The position numbers and the translations under genes are program-made. From positions 1-64,000 of the IMG/VR virus record IMGVR_UViG_3300032268_000694: 64,000 bases of DNA; one strand, given 5' to 3'. Origin of the DNA: a virus. The notes below the pieces were generated by a model, which ran no database searches, was not told the DNA's origin, and saw only the letters and a list, made by a program, of their open reading frames with translations. Of this stretch, positions 1-6,107 are shown one piece after another; within the stretch, counting starts at the first letter, position 1; every line of letters begins with the position of its first letter.

Positions 1-108
1 TGGGCGAGTGATGAAGCTAAAGCCGATTGTGAGGCGATTAACGAGTATATGAAATCAATAATCATATATTGGGAAGCTCAATATACACCGAAACGTGCTG
101 TGGCATAA
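1..108 (+). CDS. Partial small protein, C-terminal end
   Basis: An open frame enters from the left edge and stops at a TAA at 106-108, giving the last 35 residues, which end in KRAVA. The family is not recognised. Its end loosely resembles that of the next gene (an AK-rich helix and a terminal P-x-RA-x-A), so the two may be old paralogs; this is weak. It is followed at once by the first copy of the early promoter-like box. Confidence 0.55.
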   Translation, partial: WASDEAKADCEAINEYMKSIIIYWEAQYTPKRAVA

Positions 109-115
109 TTCGGTT

Positions 116-128
116 CGTATATTTACGG
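116..128 (+). promoter_or_regulatory. Early-type promoter box, copy 1
   Basis: CGTATATTTACGG lies 16 nt before the ATG at 145. It matches three further boxes at 392, 593 and 828 and resembles the Bacteroidota -7 element (TAnnTTTG). No -33 element was assigned. Confidence 0.5.
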
Positions 129-144
129 TATAAAATTAAATGAT

Positions 145-387
145 ATGAAACAGAAAAAAGTAAAAGCATACCACATCGAGCACGATGGATGCTACAGTAA
201 CATAGTGGTAATTAACTGCCATAAAGAACACGTTGACAATTACCACACTACGTTCTTCAAATTAGCAGACGCTAAACGTGAGTTATTGAGTAGCCTGAAG
301 TTACATATTGGTGAATACACATATGCTGTTAAACGTATTAGAGCGATTAACAACGAAACAGTACCTCAACGCGCTACGGCAGAGTAA
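145..387 (+). CDS. Small early protein, unknown function
   Basis: This 80-residue protein is not recognised. It mixes charged and aromatic residues, with two Cys (near residues 17 and 25) and several His in the first half, and a basic helix in the second. It has no membrane segment or signal peptide. The start is fixed by the promoter-like box 16 nt upstream and by an A/T-rich leader nearly identical to the one before the gene at 421. Its place among tiny genes with individual promoters suggests an early host-takeover role, which is inference. Confidence 0.7.
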   Translation: MKQKKVKAYHIEHDGCYSNIVVINCHKEHVDNYHTTFFKLADAKRELLSSLKLHIGEYTYAVKRIRAINNETVPQRATAE

Positions 388-391
388 CGTT

Positions 392-404
392 CGTATATTC
401 ACGT
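392..404 (+). promoter_or_regulatory. Early-type promoter box, copy 2
   Basis: CGTATATTCACGT lies 16 nt before the ATG at 421. The leader that follows (406-423) repeats the leader at 130-147 almost exactly, so box and leader were duplicated together. Confidence 0.5.
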
Positions 405-420
405 CATAAAATTAAATGAT

Positions 421-564
421 ATGACAACAGGTTATGAAAAATGGTTAAGTGGTGAATTGAGAAATTTAGGTTCGTTCGCCGAGTCGTTAATGGAAACGTA
501 TTTGAAAGCTGATAGTAGCAATCGTGCCAAGTTAGAGCAAGCGTTCCCTGAGTGGTTCAAGTAA
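421..564 (+). CDS. Very small early protein (47 aa)
   Basis: A short open frame begins MTTGYEKWLSGELRN and ends at TAA 562-564. It is not recognised. It is predicted helical and amphipathic, with three Trp/Tyr-containing segments. It is supported by the promoter-like box 16 nt upstream, by the leader it shares with the gene at 145, and by the hairpin just after its stop codon. It could act as a small host-directed protein, but nothing in the sequence shows that. Confidence 0.6.
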   Translation: MTTGYEKWLSGELRNLGSFAESLMETYLKADSSNRAKLEQAFPEWFK

Positions 565-574
565 ATAGAATGGG

Positions 575-591
575 GTGGGGCGTAGCCCCAC
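575..591 (+). terminator. GC-rich hairpin after the gene at 421
   Basis: GTGGGGC/GCCCCAC pair perfectly around a GTA loop 10 nt after a stop codon. There is no T-run; the next promoter box begins 2 nt later. It may end or punctuate transcription between two small units. Confidence 0.5.
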
Positions 592-592
592 T

Positions 593-605
593 CGTATATT
601 CACGT
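593..605 (+). promoter_or_regulatory. Early-type promoter box, copy 3
   Basis: CGTATATTCACGT lies 18 nt before the ATG at 624 and abuts the preceding hairpin. Confidence 0.5.
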
Positions 606-623
606 TACACAAATAATAAACAC

Positions 624-824
624 ATGAAACAATTAGTAAGTAAAACAGGTGCTGCGTTATTAATAGTATGGGCAGTAGTAATGGTAGTAGTAATAGTAAT
701 TGGAGCTGGATCAGACGGTCCGATTGATGGTCCTGAACTCATCAACGCATGGACGTTCTACGGGTTCATATTAGGTTTACCTACAATATCAGTTGCAATG
801 ATGAAGTGGGGCGGTCAGAAATAA
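624..824 (+). CDS. Small membrane protein (66 aa)
   Basis: The protein has a strongly hydrophobic segment at about residues 8-27 (LLIVWAVVMVVVIVIG), an acidic linker (GSDGPIDGPE) and a second moderately hydrophobic segment near residues 43-58. This suggests one or two inner-membrane spans. The ATG at 624 is chosen over an upstream in-frame ATG at 552, because translation from there would cross the hairpin and the promoter box. The family is not recognised. Small early phage membrane proteins can alter the host envelope or exclude other phages, but that is only a possibility here. Confidence 0.65.
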   Translation: MKQLVSKTGAALLIVWAVVMVVVIVIGAGSDGPIDGPELINAWTFYGFILGLPTISVAMMKWGGQK

Positions 825-827
825 ACA

Positions 828-840
828 CGTATATTCACGT
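828..840 (+). promoter_or_regulatory. Early-type promoter box, copy 4
   Basis: CGTATATTCACGT lies 19 nt before the ATG at 860. The spacing to the start matches the other three copies. Confidence 0.5.
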
Positions 841-859
841 CATGATAAAATTAAAACGT

Positions 860-1054
860 ATGGAATTAACATTACAAGAGTTAAATGAAGTGTATTACAG
901 CTTAAATGTATTACTAAACGACAAAGATTCACATTTCGTTAATGTGGATGTAGTAACTAACCTGATAGATAAAATCGGTGATGAGATTGGACGTCTAGCT
1001 ATGGATGAAGTAAATAGTGAAATAAACGAATTAAAATTAACAGGTAAACTATAA
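860..1054 (+). CDS. Small helical acidic protein (64 aa)
   Basis: The protein is mostly helical and acidic, starting MELTLQELNEVYYSLNVLLN. An in-frame ATG at 842 is possible, but the one at 860 sits at the spacing seen for the other early boxes. The family is not recognised. It is followed within 11 nt by two more tiny genes whose leaders are copies of each other. Confidence 0.6.
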   Translation: MELTLQELNEVYYSLNVLLNDKDSHFVNVDVVTNLIDKIGDEIGRLAMDEVNSEINELKLTGKL

Positions 1055-1083
1055 TAACCAGAGTATGAACGTAAACGAATTAA
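1053..1083 (+). repeat. Direct repeat A, copy 1 (leader and first codons)
   Basis: A 31-bp stretch identical to 1216-1246 covers the intergenic CCAGAGT and the first six codons (MNVNEL) of the gene at 1065. Confidence 0.85.
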
Positions 1084-1220
1084 AAGAACAACTACAACAG
1101 GACTTACTGAGTCTATTAGAGGGAATGGGTATTGAAGATACATTATCACCTAGTGATTATGAAAATCTCAAAAACGAAGTATGTGATATAGTAATCACTA
1201 ACGTTAATAAATTAAAATAA
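1065..1220 (+). CDS. Very small protein (51 aa)
   Basis: An open frame starts MNVNELKEQLQQDLLSLLEG and ends NVNKLK. It is predicted helical, acidic and soluble, and is not recognised. It shares its leader and first six codons with the next gene, so one initiation region was duplicated onto a different body. It lacks its own promoter box and is probably read from the one at 828. Confidence 0.55.
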   Translation: MNVNELKEQLQQDLLSLLEGMGIEDTLSPSDYENLKNEVCDIVITNVNKLK

Positions 1221-1246
1221 CCAGAGTATGAACGTAAACGAATTAA
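1216..1246 (+). repeat. Direct repeat A, copy 2
   Basis: Identical to 1053-1083, offset by 163 bp. It supplies the leader and first codons of the gene at 1228. Confidence 0.85.
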
Positions 1247-1365
1247 TGAACATGAATGACATGTACTATGTAGGAAACATATACGATGTTGATGGTGATG
1301 GTTGGGTGACCAAAGCCGAGGCGCAAGCCATATTGGATGAAATAGGAATGGGCGACGGGCAATAG
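1228..1365 (+). CDS. EF-hand microprotein (45 aa)
   Basis: A 45-residue protein carrying one canonical EF-hand loop, D-V-D-G-D-G-W-V-T-K-A-E, at about residues 20-31. The calcium ligands are in place at loop positions 1, 3, 5 and 12, and helices flank the loop. Single EF-hands usually pair, so it may dimerise or bind a partner; calcium binding is inferred from the motif only. The start is copied from the preceding gene. The stop codon lies in the loop of a GC-rich hairpin. Confidence 0.6.
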   Translation: MNVNELMNMNDMYYVGNIYDVDGDGWVTKAEAQAILDEIGMGDGQ

Positions 1366-1370
1366 CCCGT
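1355..1370 (+). terminator. Hairpin over the stop codon
   Basis: ACGGGC/GCCCGT pair perfectly around AATA; the TAG at 1363-1365 overlaps the loop. No T-run follows. It probably marks the end of the small-gene unit. Confidence 0.45.
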
Positions 1371-1678
1371 TGGGCACCATGCCTGAAGAAGAGAATTCTA
1401 GAGGATCGAGATGATAGCGATCCGATAGCGGTTTGATAACGGAGTGCTCCCATGATAATTGCGGTCCATCGACGGGGCGTTGTCGCGCACAAAAAAGCTA
1501 TGGGTATTCTCAACTCGCACACGATCTCTACGCCCCGACAGTATATACGCATATCCCCCATATTTATACCCGCATTTCCATTTAACCCATTTTGGAACCA
1601 CTTGCGAAAATCGCAAAACTACCTTTTAAACAAATTTTTTATGTCGATAAAGTATATACTATCATCAATAACCATTTT
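1366..1678. other. GC-richer, structured, apparently non-coding gap
   Basis: No convincing gene was found on either strand. The stretch 1371-1580 is clearly richer in G and C than the surroundings. It holds a direct repeat GATAGCG (about 1416 and 1427), a long-range stem CGGGGCGT/ACGCCCCG (1473-1480 with 1530-1537), an isolated ATATTTAT box at 1560-1567 and a hairpin TTGCGA-AAA-TCGCAA at 1602-1616. It could be a structured RNA, a replication origin or a remnant of foreign DNA. No tRNA cloverleaf was recognised. Confidence 0.4.
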
Positions 1679-1852
1679 ATGAATAAAAAGTACATTGAGA
1701 GTTCGTTGATACTAACGAAAGAAGCATTCATTGAAGCAGCGTTACGTCAACAAACCGCGGAAGCTGCGCAATACGGACTAACACTCGACGAGTGGCGAAA
1801 CTCTATCCTAAGCGGTAGTGTTGTTCAGGCAAAGTCCCCATCGGATATTTAA
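1679..1852 (+). CDS. Small helical protein (57 aa)
   Basis: The frame opens at the ATG at 1679 (MNKKYIESSLILTKEAFIEA) and ends KSPSDI. An upstream in-frame start at 1592 is rejected because that extension crosses the structured gap and reads as low-quality sequence. The protein is predicted helical and soluble and is not recognised. Confidence 0.55.
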   Translation: MNKKYIESSLILTKEAFIEAALRQQTAEAAQYGLTLDEWRNSILSGSVVQAKSPSDI

Positions 1853-1871
1853 GTAAACAAAATAAAAGGTT

Positions 1872-2069
1872 ATGTCAATATTTCTCTCATACATGTTATT
1901 CAGTGGATTATTCATCGCTGGGTTTGTCAGTATACGCGAACACGAAAATAATCATCGACTCACACTATCCGACCTACTACTCAACTTTATCGGTGGTATA
2001 TTAATGGGTTGGTTAATGTTCCCGATAATTGCGATAGTTTATTTCGGACAAATTAAATTAAAAAAATAG
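1872..2069 (+). CDS. Small two-span membrane protein (65 aa)
   Basis: Hydrophobic segments at residues 1-20 (MSIFLSYMLFSGLFIAGFVS) and about 36-60 flank a short charged loop (REHENNHR), giving a helical hairpin in the inner membrane. The family is not recognised. It sits next to another tiny membrane protein, suggesting a pair of envelope-acting accessory proteins; the function is unknown. Confidence 0.6.
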   Translation: MSIFLSYMLFSGLFIAGFVSIREHENNHRLTLSDLLLNFIGGILMGWLMFPIIAIVYFGQIKLKK

Positions 2070-2087
2070 TTTAAAACCACAAATCAA

Positions 2088-2258
2088 ATGAAATTAACTA
2101 ATATCTTAATAGTATTATTAGGTCATATGGCCTTAATTTATCTTCATCGTTATCGTATGTCTATCGTTGGAATTAGCGCATTACAATTTATAGGATTTAT
2201 GCTATTACACGCGATATGGCATTTCTTTACTGCTAAACGTGCGTATATACGTATCTAA
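2088..2258 (+). CDS. Small membrane protein (56 aa)
   Basis: The frame begins MKLTNILIVLLGHMALIYLH, has a second hydrophobic stretch (about residues 26-47) and ends in a basic tail (AKRAYIRI). Two membrane spans with a basic loop (HRYRM) are likely. It lies 18 nt after the previous membrane protein and is probably co-transcribed with it. No family is recognised. Confidence 0.55.
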   Translation: MKLTNILIVLLGHMALIYLHRYRMSIVGISALQFIGFMLLHAIWHFFTAKRAYIRI

Positions 2259-2316
2259 GGAGTGGTGAGTGTAGTAACAAGACTATAATAGGGAACGATG
2301 GCTTATTACTGTTTGG

Positions 2317-2325
2317 TATATTTAT
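2317..2325 (+). promoter_or_regulatory. Late-type box TATATTTAT
   Basis: The box ends 8 nt before the ATG at 2334. It is the first start-proximal copy of the ATATTTAT motif that recurs before late genes through the window. Confidence 0.5.
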
Positions 2326-2333
2326 TGTAAACA

Positions 2334-3044
2334 ATGGCTACATTCAAAATTAGACTAGAAGACAAAGCAGCTTTCCTTAACCGTATGGAAAAGCAAGGTG
2401 TTGGGTTAGATAGTACTCAAATTGTTGATGATAAACTTAAAGGGTATTTTGAAGTAACTATTGACGAACCAAAACAATTACAAGTAGCTAAAGGTATTTT
2501 AAAACAATCTCCAAAAATTAACACCATAAAAGAAATGGAAAATAACAAGAAAAAAATGACTAAAGACGAATTAAAAGAAATGGTTCGTCAAGAATTACAA
2601 GCTGTTTTAGCTGAAAAGAAGAAAGCATCTGAAGATAAAGAAAAATTAGATGAAAACGAAGAGGTTCTAGAAGAGTCTCCTGCGGTTGAAATTTTATCTA
2701 TCTTAGCTGGTGTTGCTGGTTTAGGTTTAGGTAGTGCTGCTATTATGAAAGCACAAGATATTTTAAAAGCTAAAAAGCCAGAACTATTTAAGAAATTACA
2801 AGGTATCAGCGGTGCAATTAGCAAAGCAGATCCTTCTAAAAACTTAGAAGAAAACGAAGTACTTGAAGAATCTCCAGTAATGGATATCTTAGGTATCTTA
2901 GCAGGTGTAGGTGGATTAGGCCTAGGCAGTGCTGCTATCTTAAAGTTACAAGACAAAATCAAACAAAAGAATCCAGAATTATACGCAAAATTACAAAAAG
3001 TAAGTGGTACTATCAGTGCAGCTGATCCTTCTAAGAATTTGTAA
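2334..3044 (+). CDS. Acidic protein with duplicated glycine-rich domain
   Basis: A 236-residue protein. Residues 1-65 form a small mixed domain (MATFKIRLEDKAAF...). Residues about 74-92 form a charged helix (MTKDELKEMVRQELQAVLAE) resembling the N-terminal tags of many proteins further right. Residues 111-171 and 176-236 are two copies of a 61-residue unit: V-L-E-E-S-P, a hydrophobic Gly/Ala-rich helix (ILAGVAGLGLGSAAI), a charged helix and an ADPSKNL end. The hydrophobic helices could be membrane- or core-associated. The late box just upstream and the tag-like helix suggest a virion or head-interior protein; this is inference. The family is not recognised. Confidence 0.7.
   Translation: MATFKIRLEDKAAFLNRMEKQGVGLDSTQIVDDKLKGYFEVTIDEPKQLQVAKGILKQSPKINTIKEMENNKKKMTKDELKEMVRQELQAVLAEKKKASEDKEKLDENEEVLEESPAVEILSILAGVAGLGLGSAAIMKAQDILKAKKPELFKKLQGISGAISKADPSKNLEENEVLEESPVMDILGILAGVGGLGLGSAAILKLQDKIKQKNPELYAKLQKVSGTISAADPSKNL
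2664..2846 (+). repeat. Intragenic duplicated domain, copy 1
   Basis: Encodes residues 111-171 of the protein at 2334; the protein sequence is closely repeated at 2859-3041 (offset 195 bp). Confidence 0.8.
2859..3041 (+). repeat. Intragenic duplicated domain, copy 2
   Basis: Encodes residues 176-236. Both copies begin VLEESP and end ADPSKNL. Confidence 0.8.
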
Positions 3045-3070
3045 TTCGCAAATTAAAAATAAAGAAATTT

Positions 3071-3097
3071 GGGCGTCTTGAAAAAGATGCCCTTTTT
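3071..3097 (+). terminator. Rho-independent terminator
   Basis: GGGCGTCTT-GAAA-AAGATGCCC forms a 9-bp stem with one G-U pair, followed by TTTTT, 26 nt after the stop codon of the gene at 2334. Confidence 0.85.
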
Positions 3098-3143
3098 CTT
3101 TGGAAGTATAAAATCTCCTTCGTAACTTCCACCTACGCGGATT

Positions 3144-3168
3144 GGGAAAAAGGGAATGGGGAAATGGG
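3144..3168 (+). other. Possible G-quadruplex in the intergenic region
   Basis: Four G-runs (3144-3146, 3152-3154, 3158-3161, 3166-3168) are separated by A-rich loops of 3-5 nt; further runs follow at 3186 and 3193. The G-runs are on the + strand, between a terminator and a late-type box, in a genome where such runs are rare. Confidence 0.45.
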
Positions 3169-3203
3169 AAAAATGGCAAGGAGTTGGGGAACGGGAAAAC
3201 ACG

Positions 3204-3212
3204 TATATTTAT
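3204..3212 (+). promoter_or_regulatory. Late-type box TATATTTAT
   Basis: The box ends 15 nt before the ATG at 3228. It is preceded by CG, so it also resembles the early CGTATATT box. Confidence 0.5.
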
Positions 3213-3227
3213 ATATAAACATATATT

Positions 3228-3425
3228 ATGAGATACAAAAACAACGTATTAGATAAATTGACACAATTAGAAGCTTTAGTAACTAAGGTTCAATTTCAAG
3301 TAAACAGAGGTGTACAACAAGATACTATTTTAGAATCTGTTGAAGACTTAAAAGAACAAATTGAAAAAACACGTGAAATGATTTCTTTAGAACCTGATGA
3401 ATTCGCAAACCAATTCGCTAGATAA
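3228..3425 (+). CDS. Small coiled-coil protein (65 aa)
   Basis: A 65-residue acidic protein made mainly of one long helix with heptad-like spacing (LDKLTQLEALVTKVQF, then VEDLKEQIEKTREMIS). It probably forms a homo- or hetero-coiled coil. It is followed 2 nt later by a membrane-anchored helical protein, and the two may work together. The family is not recognised. Confidence 0.6.
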   Translation: MRYKNNVLDKLTQLEALVTKVQFQVNRGVQQDTILESVEDLKEQIEKTREMISLEPDEFANQFAR

Positions 3426-3427
3426 TT

Positions 3428-3700
3428 ATGTGGTTAACATTATTAATTGTACATATTATTGAATTAGCCATTGTTGGTGGTATTTTACTTATTAGACGTA
3501 ATGCTGCACTTGAAAAAGCTGTAATTGAACAACGCCAATATGTAGATGCTATTAGTATTATAGTTGCTAATTCCGATGCTAAATTAAGAGAATTAGATAT
3601 TCAAGGTGCATTTGAGGCCGATGATGAAGTGGGTACGTTCTTTAATAACTTAAAGGAAATACAAACCATCATAAGCGATTTCAATAATTCTAGAAACTAG
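3428..3700 (+). CDS. Membrane-anchored helical protein (90 aa)
   Basis: An N-terminal hydrophobic segment (residues 1-21, MWLTLLIVHIIELAIVGGIL) is followed by a basic residue pair and a long polar helix with coiled-coil character. The topology suggests one inner-membrane anchor with a soluble helical tail. It is adjacent to a small coiled-coil gene. The role is unknown; spanin-like or envelope-scaffold functions are possible but unsupported. Confidence 0.6.
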   Translation: MWLTLLIVHIIELAIVGGILLIRRNAALEKAVIEQRQYVDAISIIVANSDAKLRELDIQGAFEADDEVGTFFNNLKEIQTIISDFNNSRN

Positions 3701-3753
3701 TTTGGTTACGTCATTTTCCTTCCATATATTGGGAGTAAAATTAGGAAATCATT

Positions 3754-4524
3754 ATGTCATATAACGATAATTACGATATATTTGCTGACGACGATAAATT
3801 AGCACTTACTAAACGAGGCAAACCGCGTAAGCGTAAACCAAAAGAACCTCGTATTTATTTTACTCAAGATACTGAAGACGCTATTGTTGAATATCTTATT
3901 ACTATTAATACAGCTGAGCGTAATCGTATTTACAATGAACGTATTGAATATGGCTTTTACAAATTAGCCGAGAATATTATTCATACGTTTAAATTCTACT
4001 ATACTGATACGGATACGATTGAGGAACTTAAACACGAGGTAATTACATTCTTACTAGAAAAACTGCACTTATATAAACCTGAGAAGGGTAAGGCATTCTC
4101 TTATTTTGGTACTATAGCCAAACGTTATCTTATTGTATATAATGAAAATAACTACAAGAAACTTCAAGAAAAAGTTGATGTAGATGAATCTGATGAAGAG
4201 CAGATGTCGTTATATGAAAATGATAAGAACATTGAGAATATGTTGGATGGTAATACATTCATGGATCAATATATTAGATATATAGACAAATACATATTCA
4301 AGTTATTCCCTAAAAAACAAGATGCTCAAACAGCAGATGCTATTGTTGAATTATTTCGTAAACGTGAAACACTAGAAATATTCAATAAAAAAGCATTATA
4401 CATCTACATACGCGAAATCACCGATGTATCTACTCCTCAGATTACTAAAATAATTAAAAAACTTAAATTAATATACGTTCAGCTATATAATGAATATTAC
4501 GAGCACGGACATATAAAGATTTAG
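3754..4524 (+). CDS. gp55-like late-transcription sigma factor
   Basis: A 256-residue protein with the pattern of T4 gp55-type sigma factors, which direct host RNA polymerase to late promoters. A basic N-terminus (TKRGKPRKRKPKEPR) precedes Y-F-T-Q-D-T-E-D-A-I, a helical core with ELKHEVITFLLEKLHLYKPE, and the region-2-like GKAFSYFGTIAKRYLI. It is longer than T4 gp55 (about 185 residues), with an acidic insert around residues 145-165 and a C-terminal helical domain. It lies just upstream of the late structural genes, whose start regions carry a repeated ATATTTAT box. I infer that this factor reads that box. Any sliding-clamp-binding tail was not identified. Confidence 0.78.
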   Translation: MSYNDNYDIFADDDKLALTKRGKPRKRKPKEPRIYFTQDTEDAIVEYLITINTAERNRIYNERIEYGFYKLAENIIHTFKFYYTDTDTIEELKHEVITFLLEKLHLYKPEKGKAFSYFGTIAKRYLIVYNENNYKKLQEKVDVDESDEEQMSLYENDKNIENMLDGNTFMDQYIRYIDKYIFKLFPKKQDAQTADAIVELFRKRETLEIFNKKALYIYIREITDVSTPQITKIIKKLKLIYVQLYNEYYEHGHIKI

Positions 4525-4530
4525 TTATTC

Positions 4531-4538
4531 ATATTTAT
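4531..4538 (+). promoter_or_regulatory. Late-type box ATATTTAT
   Basis: The box ends 14 nt before the ATG at 4553. It argues against a TTG start at 4538, which would overlap it. Confidence 0.5.
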
Positions 4539-4552
4539 TGATAAACGCATTT

Positions 4553-4936
4553 ATGGCAAATTTTGATGACGTGACAGTATTCGGTAGCACGTCTCTATCG
4601 GATCTGTTCAAACAAATACACAAGAATAACAAAGATATCGACAAACAAATCGGTGATTTCATTGATACTATGAAACCAATGGCGACAGCCAACGCGGGTT
4701 CTGCAACAATGTTAATGCCTACTGTTAAAGATTTAATTGATGTTAACGTAAAGAACAATGAACAATTAATTAAAATGGCAGCTATCGCGCAACGTGCGGC
4801 TACTGTTAATAATAATTCAAATAACGAGTTAATTGATATGAGTGAGATTGAAGCTTTATTAGCTGAACAAAAAGAAGTTCAAGAACAAGGAAAAAAATTA
4901 TTAGAACAAGCACCTATTATTGCAATAAATAATTAG
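4553..4936 (+). CDS. Coiled-coil structural-type protein (127 aa)
   Basis: Starts MANFDDVTVFGSTSLSDLFK and ends in a charged helical segment (IEALLAEQKEVQEQGKKLLE). Proteins of this layout (a short N-terminal motif with SLSDLFK, then helices with an AIAQRA segment) are common beside baseplate genes in environmental T4-like phages, but their role is not established. It is placed directly before the spike-like gene, with 1 nt between them. It is probably a minor virion or assembly protein. Confidence 0.6.
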   Translation: MANFDDVTVFGSTSLSDLFKQIHKNNKDIDKQIGDFIDTMKPMATANAGSATMLMPTVKDLIDVNVKNNEQLIKMAAIAQRAATVNNNSNNELIDMSEIEALLAEQKEVQEQGKKLLEQAPIIAINN

Positions 4937-4937
4937 T

Positions 4938-6107
4938 ATGAAATATACCATTGGATCAGCAAATTCTTTTAAAGGATTTGGAAACAATAATTTTGGTTCT
5001 TTTACTCCCCCAACTGCTGGTAGAGTATATGGGGTTGTTACGACTGAAAATACTCCTACAGCTGCTATGTTTAGAAAAGTAGGAGGATTTAATGCTATTG
5101 GTACTATCTTTTATCTTAATTATAATGAATCCATTGGTGTTGTTGGAAGTATGGATGATACATTTTTAGATAATTGTAGTATTGCTAAACCAATATCATC
5201 TCAAATAGCAAACTATCCTGTATTACATGAATTAGTTAATATTTTAAGTTTACCTTCTTCAGATACTCAACAATCACCAGGTTCTACTTTCCCATACTAT
5301 ACTCTTATAAATTTATGGAATAGTGTTCAACAAAATGCTCAACCAGCAAACATCAACGCTAATTTAGGAATTACATTTGTTGAAAATTCAAATATCAGAT
5401 CATTACTTCCTTTTGAAGGTGATTATATAATACAAGGCAGACAGGGTGGATCTATAAGATTTAGTTCAACAACTAAGTTGTTTAGTGATAAAAATGAATG
5501 GAGTAGTATAGGAAATGAAGATAGTCCCATTACAATAATAACAAACGGACTTAAGTTTGATCCTAAAAAAAATTATTATGTTGAACAAATAAACAAAGAT
5601 AATTCTTCACTCTATCTAACTTCAACCCAACAACTTCCTCTACAAACAGACAGAACGGGAGTATTAAATCCACTTACAAATCCAATTGATGCATCAAAAT
5701 ATTTTAATGCTCAAGCTATTTTAAATAGTGATAGAATTGTTCTAAATTCTAAGAAGGATGAAGTAATGATATTTGCTAAAACAAATGTTGAGATAAGTAC
5801 TAAAAATATTATTAACTTAAATGCTGGTGATAGAGTACATCTTAATGGAGGGAGGATTTTTTTAGGTACTTTAAATAATCAATTACCAACTGAAAATATA
5901 GTATTGGGTGGTAAATTACACGATTTGTTACTTGATTTAATGGATACTATCCACCAATTTGGAACTGATATTGCAAGTGCTATTGGCAGTCCTGAGGGGA
6001 CACCAGCAACTGATATTATATCAGCAGCAAATAGTTTATGTAATTCAATAAATAATATTGAGAAAAACTTAGAAGGAATACTATCACAACAAAACTTTAC
6101 AGCATAA
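4938..6107 (+). CDS. Baseplate central spike / gp5-like protein
   Basis: A 389-residue protein. The N-terminal part (residues 1-60: RVYGVVTTENTP, GTIFYLNYNES) looks like the OB-fold barrel of gp5/VgrG-type spike proteins. The middle is variable. Near residues 262-307, alternating beta repeats (DRIVLNSKKDEVMIFAKTNV, then INLNAGDRVHLNGG) resemble the triple-stranded beta-helix stalk of phage spikes. A helical C-terminus follows. No lysozyme domain is visible, unlike T4 gp5; lytic activity may come from the GH19 gene at 9994. It overlaps the next gene by 1 nt. The assignment rests on fold pattern and neighbours, not on a clear motif. Confidence 0.6.
   Translation: MKYTIGSANSFKGFGNNNFGSFTPPTAGRVYGVVTTENTPTAAMFRKVGGFNAIGTIFYLNYNESIGVVGSMDDTFLDNCSIAKPISSQIANYPVLHELVNILSLPSSDTQQSPGSTFPYYTLINLWNSVQQNAQPANINANLGITFVENSNIRSLLPFEGDYIIQGRQGGSIRFSSTTKLFSDKNEWSSIGNEDSPITIITNGLKFDPKKNYYVEQINKDNSSLYLTSTQQLPLQTDRTGVLNPLTNPIDASKYFNAQAILNSDRIVLNSKKDEVMIFAKTNVEISTKNIINLNAGDRVHLNGGRIFLGTLNNQLPTENIVLGGKLHDLLLDLMDTIHQFGTDIASAIGSPEGTPATDIISAANSLCNSINNIEKNLEGILSQQNFTA

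Noticed and set aside
552-623. Upstream start for the small membrane protein at 624
   Set aside because: It would translate the GC-rich hairpin and the promoter box, and it lacks the box-to-ATG spacing seen in the other early genes.
1392-1410. Adjacent EcoRI/XbaI/Sau3A-like sites resembling a cloning linker
   Set aside because: Only a few clustered restriction sites are present and no vector sequence follows, so contamination is not supported.
1157-1561. Long minus-strand open frames across the structured gap (also 1398-1616)
   Set aside because: The implied proteins are rich in Arg, His, Cys and Pro with no domain-like pattern. They overlap + strand genes with better support and carry the copied 31-bp repeat in an out-of-frame reading.
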